DNA of 64,000 nucleotides from Saccharibacillus qingshengii (GTDB lineage Bacteria; Bacillota; Bacilli; Paenibacillales; Paenibacillaceae), in contig NZ_JAAZWC010000007.1 of assembly GCF_013185195.1 (NCBI RefSeq), positions 142,835-206,834 on the forward strand, read 5' to 3'. Numbering within the stretch: the stretch's first letter is position 1; each line of letters starts with the position of its first letter. The notes under the pieces were generated by a model that was given only the letters and a program-made list of their open reading frames with translations, had not been told where the DNA came from and made no database searches. A program made the position numbers and the translations under genes. Shown here in pieces: positions 26,233 to 33,876 of this stretch.

Positions 26233-28578
26233 TCAGTCCTCTCCGACGATAAAGTCGATGCTTTGGGTATCCTGCACATGGCGGCCGATCCGAATCCGGA
26301 ACAGTCCCGGTTCGACGACCGATACAAGGTCGGGGCCGATATAGCGGAGCTGCTCCGCGCCGATGTCAAAATTCACTTGACGGCTCTCGCCGGGTTCCAG
26401 CCAGATCTTGCGGAAACCTTTTAGTTCATTCGCGGGACGGGTCGCGGCGCTGACCGCATCGGAGACGTAAAGCTGGACGACTTCCGCCCCGGCGCGCTCC
26501 CCGGTATTGCGGACCGTTACCGACACGGCCGCACGGCCGCCGGCTTCGATCTCGGCCGGCGCCAGCCGGCTCTGCGACAGCTCAGGGGCCGAATACTCGA
26601 ACGACGTGTAGCTGAGCCCGTAGCCGAACGGATACCGCGGCTTCGAATCGTCTTCCAGATACCGTTTGCCGCGCGAGCGCTTGCCGAGGTAATGGACCGG
26701 CAGCTGCCCGACATGCTTGGGCACGGAGATCGTCAGGCGTCCCGACGGATTGACGTCGCCGAGCAGGATATCGGCGATCGCATGGCCGCCTTCCTGCCCC
26801 GGATACCACGCCTGCAGCAGCGCGGGCACATGTTCTTCCACCCACGGCTCCACGACCGGGCGCCCGCCGATATAGACCACGGCGACCGGTTTGCCGGATG
26901 CCGCCGCGCTCACTTCGCGGATCAGGTCAAGCTGCACGCCCGACAGCCCCAGCGTCATGCGGTCGATGCCTTCGCCGCAGTCCATATCGCTGACCGCCTC
27001 GCCCGTGACCATCGAAGCTCCGGTCCGCAGGTCGATCGTGCCTTCGCCGAAATCGCGGGCGCTCGATCCGCCCATGACGAGCACGACGGCGTCCGCTTCC
27101 GCCGCGCATTCCAGTGCCCGCGCGAAGCCTTCGCGCGATTCGCCGCGAATGCGGCAGCCCGGCGCGTACGAGACGCGCTCCGCTCCCAGCCGCTCGGTCA
27201 GTCCGCGCAGCACGGTCGCGACGCTCCCTTCCGGCTGCGGCGACGTGTAATCGCCGAGCTGGTTGTAGCCGCGGTCCGCATTCGGACCGATGACCGCTAC
27301 GCGGCCGGTGCCGCCCGCAAGCGGCAGCACGCCTCCGTCGTTCTTGAGCAGAACGACGCTCTCGGCCGCAAGCGCCCGCGCAAGCCGCACATGCTCTTCG
27401 CTGCCGATGATCTCGGCGGCCCGCTGCGCGTCGGCGTACGGGCTCTCGAACAGCCCGAGCCGGAACTTGAACTTCAGCACGCGCAGCGCCGCGCGGTCCA
27501 GCACGTCCGCTTCCAGCCGGCCGGCTTCGAACGCCGCCAGCAGATGGCGGCCGAACATCTCGCCGGACATCTCCATGTCGATGCCGGCACGCAGCGATTG
27601 CAGCGCCGCGTCTTCGCCGTCTTCGGCCGTATCGTGGCCGGCCGCCAGCATGTCGATCGCGCCGCAGTCCGTAATGACCGGACCGTCGAAGCCCCATTCG
27701 CCGCGCAGGATGCCGCCGAGCAGACGCTCGTTCGTCGTGCACGGCACGCCGTCGATCTCGTTGTAGGCGGGCATGATCGAAGCCGCTCCCGCCCGAACCG
27801 CCCGTTCGAACGGATACAGGTCGACTTCGAGCAGCTCGCGCCAGCCCATATGTACAGGGCCCGCGTTGCGCCCTCCTTCGGAAGCGCCGTAGCCCGCAAA
27901 ATGCTTCAGCGTCGCCGCGACGCTATCTCGCGCGTCCAGCCGCTGTCCCTGCAGCCCTTCCACCGAAGCGACCGCCATTTCGCCGATCAGGAACGGATCT
28001 TCCCCGAAGCATTCTTCGGTCCGGCCCCAGCGCGGATCGCGCACGACGTCGAGCACCGGCGAATACGTCGCCGCCCCGCCCTGCGCCCGCGTCTCCGCGG
28101 CGACCGCCCGGCACATGTCCCGGTACAAGTCGACGTTCCACGTGCTGCCGATCGCGAGCGGCACCGGGAACACCGTGCCCCCGATCGCCATATGCCCGTG
28201 CGAGCATTCTTCGCCGATCAAGAGCGGCACGCCGAGGCGCGAATGCTCGACGGCGTAGCGCTGGATCTCGTTGACCGCTTCGGCCCCTTCCGCCGGCGAC
28301 AATCCGGTCGCAAGCGTCACGCCTGTCCACGGATCGGCGCGCAGGGTGCCGTAGAGCGAACCGATGTCGCCCGCGCGCACCTGCTCTTTGAAGCTTTCCG
28401 TCAATTCCGCTTTTCCGCTCTGCTGCGAGTAGGTCATCCAGCCGAACGGCTGAATAAGCTGTCCGACCTTCTCGCGCGCCGTCATGGCCGCAAGCAGCAG
28501 CTCCGAGCGTTCTTCCGCAGGCAGAGCCGTATTCATCCAGGGTCTCTGCGTCACCGTATCCGTTGTCCGTTCCGTCAT
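26233..28578 (-). CDS. GH3 beta-glycosidase
   Basis: A 781-residue GH3 enzyme: N-terminal TIM barrel with GEECSHGHMAIGGTVFP and SPVLDVVRDPRWGRTEECFGED, nucleophile Asp in GPVITDCGAIDML (about residue 285), an alpha/beta sandwich domain (ESVVLLKNDGGVLPLAG) and a C-terminal fibronectin III-like domain (SVTVRNTGERAGAEVVQLYV). Members are beta-glucosidases, beta-xylosidases or beta-N-acetylhexosaminidases; the CGAID nucleophile loop is more like the beta-glucosidase/xylosidase branch. It has no signal peptide. ATG has AAGGAGG upstream and overlaps the stop of a possible 32-codon ORF. It is the first hydrolase gene behind the two permeases. Confidence 0.93.
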   Translation of the reverse strand: MTERTTDTVTQRPWMNTALPAEERSELLLAAMTAREKVGQLIQPFGWMTYSQQSGKAELTESFKEQVRAGDIGSLYGTLRADPWTGVTLATGLSPAEGAEAVNEIQRYAVEHSRLGVPLLIGEECSHGHMAIGGTVFPVPLAIGSTWNVDLYRDMCRAVAAETRAQGGAATYSPVLDVVRDPRWGRTEECFGEDPFLIGEMAVASVEGLQGQRLDARDSVAATLKHFAGYGASEGGRNAGPVHMGWRELLEVDLYPFERAVRAGAASIMPAYNEIDGVPCTTNERLLGGILRGEWGFDGPVITDCGAIDMLAAGHDTAEDGEDAALQSLRAGIDMEMSGEMFGRHLLAAFEAGRLEADVLDRAALRVLKFKFRLGLFESPYADAQRAAEIIGSEEHVRLARALAAESVVLLKNDGGVLPLAGGTGRVAVIGPNADRGYNQLGDYTSPQPEGSVATVLRGLTERLGAERVSYAPGCRIRGESREGFARALECAAEADAVVLVMGGSSARDFGEGTIDLRTGASMVTGEAVSDMDCGEGIDRMTLGLSGVQLDLIREVSAAASGKPVAVVYIGGRPVVEPWVEEHVPALLQAWYPGQEGGHAIADILLGDVNPSGRLTISVPKHVGQLPVHYLGKRSRGKRYLEDDSKPRYPFGYGLSYTSFEYSAPELSQSRLAPAEIEAGGRAAVSVTVRNTGERAGAEVVQLYVSDAVSAATRPANELKGFRKIWLEPGESRQVNFDIGAEQLRYIGPDLVSVVEPGLFRIRIGRHVQDTQSIDFIVGED

Positions 28579-28673
28579 GGGCGGTCTTCCTCCTTGGCAT
28601 GCGGACGCGCAGCGCGTCCGCGTTGTTCTTTTTTAATCCACCTTTTCATCCAACTTTTCATCCAGCTTTTCAT
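28575..28673 (-). CDS. Possible 32-residue leader peptide coupled to the GH3 gene
   Basis: A small ORF starts at ATG 28673 and reads MKSWMKSWMKRWIKKEQ and onward to a TGA that overlaps the GH3 ATG (ATGA at 28578-28575). The first third is encoded by three 12-bp direct repeats, giving a basic, Trp-rich amphipathic start. A weak AAGG lies about 10 nt upstream. A perfect inverted repeat (28601-28621) lies inside it. It may be a translated leader or only a repeat in the spacer. Confidence 0.3.
   Translation of the reverse strand: MKSWMKSWMKRWIKKEQRGRAARPHAKEEDRP
28601..28621. other. Perfect inverted repeat in the permease-GH3 spacer
   Basis: GCGGACGCGC-A-GCGCGTCCGC, 10-bp arms. On the minus-strand mRNA it forms a hairpin just before the GH3 ribosome site without a following T-run, so it is more likely an RNA-stability or processing hairpin than a terminator. 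On the plus strand it is followed by TTGTTCTTTTTT, so it could also block antisense transcription. Confidence 0.6.
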
Positions 28674-28677
28674 CCAA
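28642..28677. repeat. Three tandem 12-bp repeats
   Basis: CTTTTCATCCAA, CTTTTCATCCAG and CTTTTCATCCAA lie between the permease stop and the GH3 gene. They supply the repeated ATG-containing start of the 32-codon ORF. Confidence 0.75.
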
Positions 28678-28685
28678 TCGTCGCC

Positions 28686-29609
28686 TTACTCTTTCACCGC
28701 TCCGAGGGTCAAACCCTGCACGAAATAACGCTGGAAGAACGGATAAGCGAAAATGATCGGCAGCGTCGCCAGCACGACCATCGCCATGCGCGCCGTATCC
28801 TGCGGCAGCGATCCCATCGCGGCCATGCTGATATTGCTGTTGGCCGAATTCTGCTGGATAAACTGCATGCTCGACTCGATCCGCATCAGCATGGACTGGA
28901 GCGGCACCAGATTCGGATTGTCGATATACAGCAGCGCGTTGAACCAGTCGTTCCAATACCCGAGCGTGCTGAACAATCCGATCGTCGCAAGACCCGGCAG
29001 GGACAGCGGAACGATGATTTTGAAAAAGATCCGGAATTCGCCGGCGCCGTCGATTTTACCCGATTCGACGAGCGCGTCCGGTACGCTGGTCGCGTAGAAC
29101 GTACGCAGGATCATGACATAGAACGCGTTCATCGCAAGCGGCAGGACAAGCGCCCAGATACTGTTCTTGAGCCCGAGCAGCTGCGCCACGATCATATAGG
29201 TCGGGATGATGCCGCCGTTGAACAGCATTGTCAAAATAGCGAAGATCGAGAAGAAGCGGCGGTAGCGGAAATTGCGGCGCGAGATCGCATAGGAGTACAG
29301 CGCGATCATGAACAGACTGAGCACCGTTCCGATAAGCGTGACCGCAATCGTCACCCCGTAAGCCCGCAGCAGCGTATCGCCGCTCTCGAAGATGTATTGA
29401 TAGGCACCGAGGCTCCATTTGGACGGAATCAGCCTGTAGCCTTCGCTTGCGAGTACACTTTCGTCCGTGAAGGAGATAATGACGACGAACAGAAACGGGA
29501 ATACGCACATAAAAGCAAAGATGCCGGCAATCAAATTGAAAATGACGTTCCATACCGGCGTAATCTGTTGGAAATCGCGGATCGCTTTCGGTTTGGTTTT
29601 GCGGGCCAT
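28686..29609 (-). CDS. Carbohydrate ABC transporter permease (LplC/YtcP type)
   Basis: A 307-residue inner-membrane permease with six hydrophobic segments. The EAA loop that contacts the ATPase is visible as VPDALVESGKIDGAGEFRIFFKIIVPLSLPG, and the C-terminus ALLYIDNPNLVPLQSMLMRI then FQRYFVQGLTLGAVKE is typical of the LplC/YtcP class. The start at 29609 rather than 29633 is supported by GGAAGG 7 nt upstream. It partners with the permease ending at 29638. No ATPase gene is found in the locus, as usual for this class, which uses a shared MsmX-type ATPase. Confidence 0.93.
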   Translation of the reverse strand: MARKTKPKAIRDFQQITPVWNVIFNLIAGIFAFMCVFPFLFVVIISFTDESVLASEGYRLIPSKWSLGAYQYIFESGDTLLRAYGVTIAVTLIGTVLSLFMIALYSYAISRRNFRYRRFFSIFAILTMLFNGGIIPTYMIVAQLLGLKNSIWALVLPLAMNAFYVMILRTFYATSVPDALVESGKIDGAGEFRIFFKIIVPLSLPGLATIGLFSTLGYWNDWFNALLYIDNPNLVPLQSMLMRIESSMQFIQQNSANSNISMAAMGSLPQDTARMAMVVLATLPIIFAYPFFQRYFVQGLTLGAVKE

Positions 29610-29637
29610 GAAGACACCTTCCTTTCTTATCATCCTT

Positions 29638-30567
29638 TTAGAACAGCGAGCTGTCCTTGTCGATCCGGCGTACCGCGTAGTTGGCCAGAATGACGAGCGT
29701 GAAGCCGACGACCGATTGATACAGGCCCGCCGCCGCGCTCATGCCGATCTCGCCTGTCGTCATGAGTCCGCGATAGACATACGTATCGATCACGTTCGTG
29801 ACGGCGTACAAGGTACCCGAGTCTCTCGGCACCTGATAGAACAGCCCGAAGTCGGCGTAGAAGATCCGGCCCACGGCCAGCAGCGTCATGATCGTAATGA
29901 TCGGCTTCAGCATCGGAATGGTGATCCGGCGGATCTGCTGCCATTTGTTCGCTCCGTCGATCATCGCCGCTTCGTACAGCGAACGGTCGATCCCGAGGAT
30001 CGCCGCCAGATAGACGACGCTGTTGTAACCGACCATTTTCCACAAATTGACGAAGACGAGGATATACGGCCAATACTTCGGATCCGAGTACCATTGAACC
30101 GGCTCCATGCCGAACCAGCCCAGCATCTGGTTCAGCAGCCCGCGGTCCATGCTCAGGAAGCTGAACACGAAGTAGCCGACGATGACCCAAGACAGGAAGT
30201 ACGGCAGGAACATGCCCGTCTGATAGATTTTCGACATTTTCCGGCTGACCAGCTCGGACAAAATAATCGCCATCAATACGGAGAACACCAGGCCAAGCGC
30301 GATAAACGCAATATTGTAGAGCAGCGTGTTCCGCGTAATGACGAAGGCGTCTTCCGTACTGAACAGAAATTTGAAGTTGTCCCAGCCGACCCACTCGCTG
30401 TTGAAGATACTGGCCCAGAAGCCTTTGCGGCTGACGCGGTATTCCTTGAACGCTACGATTGTGCCCGCAAGCGGCAGATACGAGAAGAAGAAGAACCAGA
30501 TCGCGCCCGGCAGCACCATGAACAGCAGCGCTTTATTGCGGCTTACGTTTCTCAAAAAGTTTCCCAT
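29638..30567 (-). CDS. Carbohydrate ABC transporter permease (LplB/YteP type)
   Basis: A 309-residue permease with six membrane segments, starting MGNFLRNVSRNKALLFMVLP and containing WFFFFSYLPLAGTIVAFKEYR, the usual LplB/YteP N-terminus. The EAA loop is SLYEAAMIDGANKWQQIRRITIPML. The C-terminal SAAAGLYQSVVGFTLVILANYAVRR is also conserved. AAGGAGGG precedes the ATG. It lies between the binding-protein gene, separated by a terminator-like hairpin, and the second permease. Confidence 0.94.
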   Translation of the reverse strand: MGNFLRNVSRNKALLFMVLPGAIWFFFFSYLPLAGTIVAFKEYRVSRKGFWASIFNSEWVGWDNFKFLFSTEDAFVITRNTLLYNIAFIALGLVFSVLMAIILSELVSRKMSKIYQTGMFLPYFLSWVIVGYFVFSFLSMDRGLLNQMLGWFGMEPVQWYSDPKYWPYILVFVNLWKMVGYNSVVYLAAILGIDRSLYEAAMIDGANKWQQIRRITIPMLKPIITIMTLLAVGRIFYADFGLFYQVPRDSGTLYAVTNVIDTYVYRGLMTTGEIGMSAAAGLYQSVVGFTLVILANYAVRRIDKDSSLF

Positions 30568-30604
30568 GTTTGTGTCGCCCTCCTTGTCGCCCCAAAATCG
30601 GTAT

Positions 30605-30640
30605 AAAAAAGAATCGGGCGTGTGCCTGCCCGCCCGATTC
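30605..30640 (-). terminator. Intercistronic terminator between binding protein and permease genes
   Basis: On the minus strand GAATCGGGCG, a 10-nt loop and CGCCCGATTC are followed by T6. Partial termination here would give more binding-protein mRNA than permease mRNA, common in sugar ABC operons; that effect is inference. Confidence 0.85.
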
Positions 30641-30669
30641 CCGTTTTGATTTGCTGATGCGAATCGATC

Positions 30670-32151
30670 TTACTTGTTGTTCTCGGCTTTCCAGGCGTCC
30701 AGCTGCGTCTGCGCTTCGGCCATGACTTTCTCAAGGCCGGCCTGGTTGAACTTCTCGATGGCCTGCGGCAGATACGTTTTCGGATCGACCGTACCGGTCA
30801 TCAGGGAAGACCAGAACTGCTCCTTGACGTTTTGCACGGCGGCAAGTTCCGACGAGACGTTCTTCGGATCGAAGTTGAAGCTGAGGATCGGCGAATCGAC
30901 GCCCGCTTCGTTGAACGTTTTGAACTCGTCCCATTTGTTCTCGGGATCGTTCGGGTTCAGGTAGAGCAGCATGTTGTTGCCGAGCGAGTACGACGGCATA
31001 TCGTAGTTTTTCGCTTCCGGCAGGTTCTCGACCCGGTTGTCGGCCGTTTTGTTGTAATGCGTGCCTTCGATACCGGAATCGACCATGTTGCGCAGCACCG
31101 GATCGGTATTCAGCAGGTTCAGGAACTCCATCGCTTTCTCCGGGTATTCGGAGTTGGCGGAGATCGCCATCATCGAACCCTGCACAGAGTTGTTCGTGAT
31201 AATCGCGTCGCTGGCCGGCGTCGAGACGACCGGGTAGCCGTAGCTTGCGCTCCACGAGTTGTCGGCGAGCGGTTGGGTCTGCGCACGGTCGAGCAGCCAT
31301 TTGCCGGAAGTCATCAGATCGGTCGTCGAACCGGTCGTGGCGGCTTCGGGAGCGACGTAGCCCGCTTTGTAGTATTTGTTCATCGTGGTCAGCGCCTCTT
31401 TCATTTCCGGCGTTTCCAGGATATTTACGATTTTGTAATCCGTCGTGTCCAGTTTGACCGCCATCGGCAGGTTCTGGATCACGTAGTCGTACGGCACGTA
31501 CGGCACGTAGTTTTTGTCCATCGCGAACGGCGTGATATCCGGCGCTTTGTCCTTGACCGTCTTGAGCAGCGGCTCCAGGCTGTTCAGCGTGCGGATGCCT
31601 TCGGTCTTGATGCCGTATTCGTCGGCTACATTTTTGTTGAAGCGCCATACTTCCTGCTGCGGAAGCTCTTTGTTGGCCGGGATCGCATAGTTGTGGCCGT
31701 CGACTTTGGAGCCTTCGAGGAAGGCCGGGTTAATCGTGTCCTTGATGCCTTTGCCGTACTCGTCGATCAGGCTGTCGAGTTCCATAAAGGCGCCTTTGCG
31801 CGCATTCTGTACATAATCGAAACCGCCGGACGACGTGAAGATAATATCCATCGGTTCGCCGGACGCGACCAGAACCTGCATCTTCTGCTGGTAATCGCCC
31901 CAGTCGATCATCTTCATCGTAACGTTGGCGCCGATCTTCTCGGCCGTATATTTGCTGACTTCGGTCATGACCTTGTCGACGTCTTTTTGCGGCGTGCCGA
32001 TCGTGTACCAGATCAGATCCACCGGTTTCTCCGCAGTTCCTTCACCGCCGGACGCCGCTTCGTTTCCGCCCCCGCCGCATGCGGAGAGAACGAGACTGAA
32101 CGCCGCCAACATCGAGATCGCGAGCGAGACTCTTTTTTTACCTTTTTTCAT
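30670..32151 (-). CDS. Sugar ABC transporter substrate-binding lipoprotein (LplA type)
   Basis: A 493-residue extracellular solute-binding protein. The signal peptide ends in LSACGGGG (lipobox Cys about residue 25), so it is anchored to the outer face of the membrane. It has the DUF3502/LplA-like features of this group: WYTIGTPQKDVDKVM, FTSSGGFDYVQNARKGAFMELD and the C-terminal NVKEQFWSSLMTGTVDPKTYLPQA. It delivers oligosaccharides to the two permeases. With GH38 and GH125 downstream, mannose-containing oligosaccharides are the likely cargo. The gene is the first after the regulator pair and has a cre-like site in its upstream region. Confidence 0.94.
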   Translation of the reverse strand: MKKGKKRVSLAISMLAAFSLVLSACGGGGNEAASGGEGTAEKPVDLIWYTIGTPQKDVDKVMTEVSKYTAEKIGANVTMKMIDWGDYQQKMQVLVASGEPMDIIFTSSGGFDYVQNARKGAFMELDSLIDEYGKGIKDTINPAFLEGSKVDGHNYAIPANKELPQQEVWRFNKNVADEYGIKTEGIRTLNSLEPLLKTVKDKAPDITPFAMDKNYVPYVPYDYVIQNLPMAVKLDTTDYKIVNILETPEMKEALTTMNKYYKAGYVAPEAATTGSTTDLMTSGKWLLDRAQTQPLADNSWSASYGYPVVSTPASDAIITNNSVQGSMMAISANSEYPEKAMEFLNLLNTDPVLRNMVDSGIEGTHYNKTADNRVENLPEAKNYDMPSYSLGNNMLLYLNPNDPENKWDEFKTFNEAGVDSPILSFNFDPKNVSSELAAVQNVKEQFWSSLMTGTVDPKTYLPQAIEKFNQAGLEKVMAEAQTQLDAWKAENNK

Positions 32152-32223
32152 AACTTATGACCTCCTCTTTTGAATTGCTGTCTGTGTGTGCCCTGCCGTA
32201 AGAACTATCTTCACTCTAAAGGA

Positions 32224-32237
32224 TGTAAGCACTTTCA
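32224..32237. promoter_or_regulatory. Candidate catabolite-responsive element (CcpA site)
   Basis: TGTAAGCACTTTCA differs at one position from the cre consensus TGWAARCGYTWNCW. It lies 73-86 bp upstream of the binding-protein start, in the promoter region, where CcpA could repress the operon in the presence of a preferred sugar. Confidence 0.5.
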
Positions 32238-32273
32238 AAAAGGCTCGAAATCTAATATATCGGGGTACAAAAT

Positions 32274-32301
32274 AAAGAAAAGACCGCCTCGAAGGCGATC
32301 T
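32274..32301 (-). terminator. Terminator of the two-component regulator unit
   Basis: On the minus strand AGATCGCC-TTCGA-GGCGGTCT is followed by TTTCTTTATT. It lies 55 bp after the YesN-type gene and upstream of the binding-protein gene, so the transporter genes need their own promoter. Confidence 0.7.
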
Positions 32302-32355
32302 CTATCATGAAAAAGAAAGATTAATTTACATGAAAATAACATGAAAATGAAAGCT

Positions 32356-33876
32356 TTACTGAAGTGCTTTGTATTCGGTCGGCGAGATGCCGACATGCTT
32401 TTTGAACTGTTTGTAGAAATAGCCCGTTTCCCAATAGCCGACGCTGCGGGAGATGTCCTGTACTTTCTGGCCGGTTGTACGCAGCTTTTCCTTGGCGCGT
32501 TCGATCCGGTATTTGTTCAAATAATCGGTAAACGTCTCGCCCGTTTCCTTGTGGAACAGCTGCCCCAGATACACGGGATGGACCCGATACTGCGAACCGA
32601 GCATCTTCAGCGACAATTCCTCGCCGTAATGGGCGGCGATATGGCCCAGCACCTGCTGCACGACCGGACTGCGCGTATCGCGGTTCAGCATGCCGACCGT
32701 TTCCTCCGCCGCCCGTCGGACGGCTTCGACCAGTTCCTCCATATGAGTAGCGTTCCGAATCCGGTCGAGCACCTGCAGAAACGGCTCTCCGTCATCTTCG
32801 CGTTTGACTTCCCGCAGTACGGCGCGCAGATCCGCGCAGATGCCAAGTGCGATATTCTGCAGTTCCTCGGGCGTCATGCCCTCCGCCCTGCCGATCGCGG
32901 CCATATCTTCGCCGATCCGCTGCATGAGTCCTTCGCGGTCGCGGGCCAGCACGAGCCGGCCGTATTCCCGGCCGAGGTCGGCCAACGCCCAGGCGGAAAT
33001 CTCCGCGGCCGAAGTCGCCGCGGAAGGCGGAGCATACCGGAACAAACGGCGTTCCGGATCGACCAACGCGTACTCCAGCGCTTTTTTGGCTTCGCTGCGG
33101 CTGACCGAACCGTGCTCCGGCAGCGGACCTGCGCTGCCGACGCCGATCCGGATCCCGCTGCCCAGTCTCTCCTCCAATTTGCGCGCGATTTCCAGCAGGC
33201 GTTCTTCGCCTTCGTCCTGCGCAAGGGTCACGACGACCGCCGCATCGCCGTCCATATCCCGAAACGCCAGTCCGTCTTTCTCGTCTTCCAGCGCTTCTTC
33301 CGTACGCCGCGGCAGATCTTCGCCGCCCTCCCCGGCGCGCAGAATCAATATCCCGAGCCGCGTATGTCCGAAATGCAGGCCCAGGAGACCCGCCCGTTCA
33401 TTGAACTCCGACTGCGAAATCTGTCCCGTCAGCCAACGGTGCAGCACATTGTCCCGGATAATCCGGGCTCCGAACACGCCGAACCGTTCTTCGCGTTCGG
33501 CCCGGCGCAGCTTCTCCGTCACGTTGGCGAGTGTGGCTTCCAGTTCTTCCACATTGATCGGCTTGAGCAGATAATTCTCGATGCCAAGCCGCATGCCTTC
33601 TTTGAGATAATCGAATTCGTTGAATCCGCTCAGCACAATGACCTTGAGTTCCGGCCGGAATGCCCGGACGCTGCGAATCAATTCCAGCCCGGTCATCTCC
33701 GGCATGGAAATATCGGTCAGCAGCAGATCCGCCGGCGTGCTGCGGAGCGCTTCCAGCGCTTCGCTTCCGTCGAGCGCACTGCCGACCACTTCCAGTCCGA
33801 ACGAAGCCCAATCCATGATATCGATCAACCCTTCGATGATAAACGGTTCGTCATCCACCAGAAATACTTTGTACAT
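32356..33876 (-). CDS. YesN-type response regulator with AraC DNA-binding domain
   Basis: A 506-residue regulator. The N-terminal receiver domain has DDEPF, phospho-acceptor Asp in LLLTDISMPEMTG (about residue 55) and KP in LLKPINVEEL. A long central region of about 250 residues follows, then a C-terminal AraC double helix-turn-helix (LSLKMLGSQYRVHPVYLGQLFHK, DISRSVGYWETGYFYKQFKKH). This architecture is that of YesN-like activators of sugar ABC operons. It overlaps its kinase gene by 26 bp and probably activates the downstream transporter and hydrolase genes. Confidence 0.95.
   Translation of the reverse strand: MYKVFLVDDEPFIIEGLIDIMDWASFGLEVVGSALDGSEALEALRSTPADLLLTDISMPEMTGLELIRSVRAFRPELKVIVLSGFNEFDYLKEGMRLGIENYLLKPINVEELEATLANVTEKLRRAEREERFGVFGARIIRDNVLHRWLTGQISQSEFNERAGLLGLHFGHTRLGILILRAGEGGEDLPRRTEEALEDEKDGLAFRDMDGDAAVVVTLAQDEGEERLLEIARKLEERLGSGIRIGVGSAGPLPEHGSVSRSEAKKALEYALVDPERRLFRYAPPSAATSAAEISAWALADLGREYGRLVLARDREGLMQRIGEDMAAIGRAEGMTPEELQNIALGICADLRAVLREVKREDDGEPFLQVLDRIRNATHMEELVEAVRRAAEETVGMLNRDTRSPVVQQVLGHIAAHYGEELSLKMLGSQYRVHPVYLGQLFHKETGETFTDYLNKYRIERAKEKLRTTGQKVQDISRSVGYWETGYFYKQFKKHVGISPTEYKALQ

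Noticed and set aside
22810..26424. 1204-codon plus-strand open frame opposite the GH38 gene, and similar long frames at 17703-20948 and 26692-28728
   Set aside because: They are antisense shadows produced by G+C-rich codons of clear glycoside hydrolases; their Arg/Val/Phe-rich translations show no domains and no ribosome sites.
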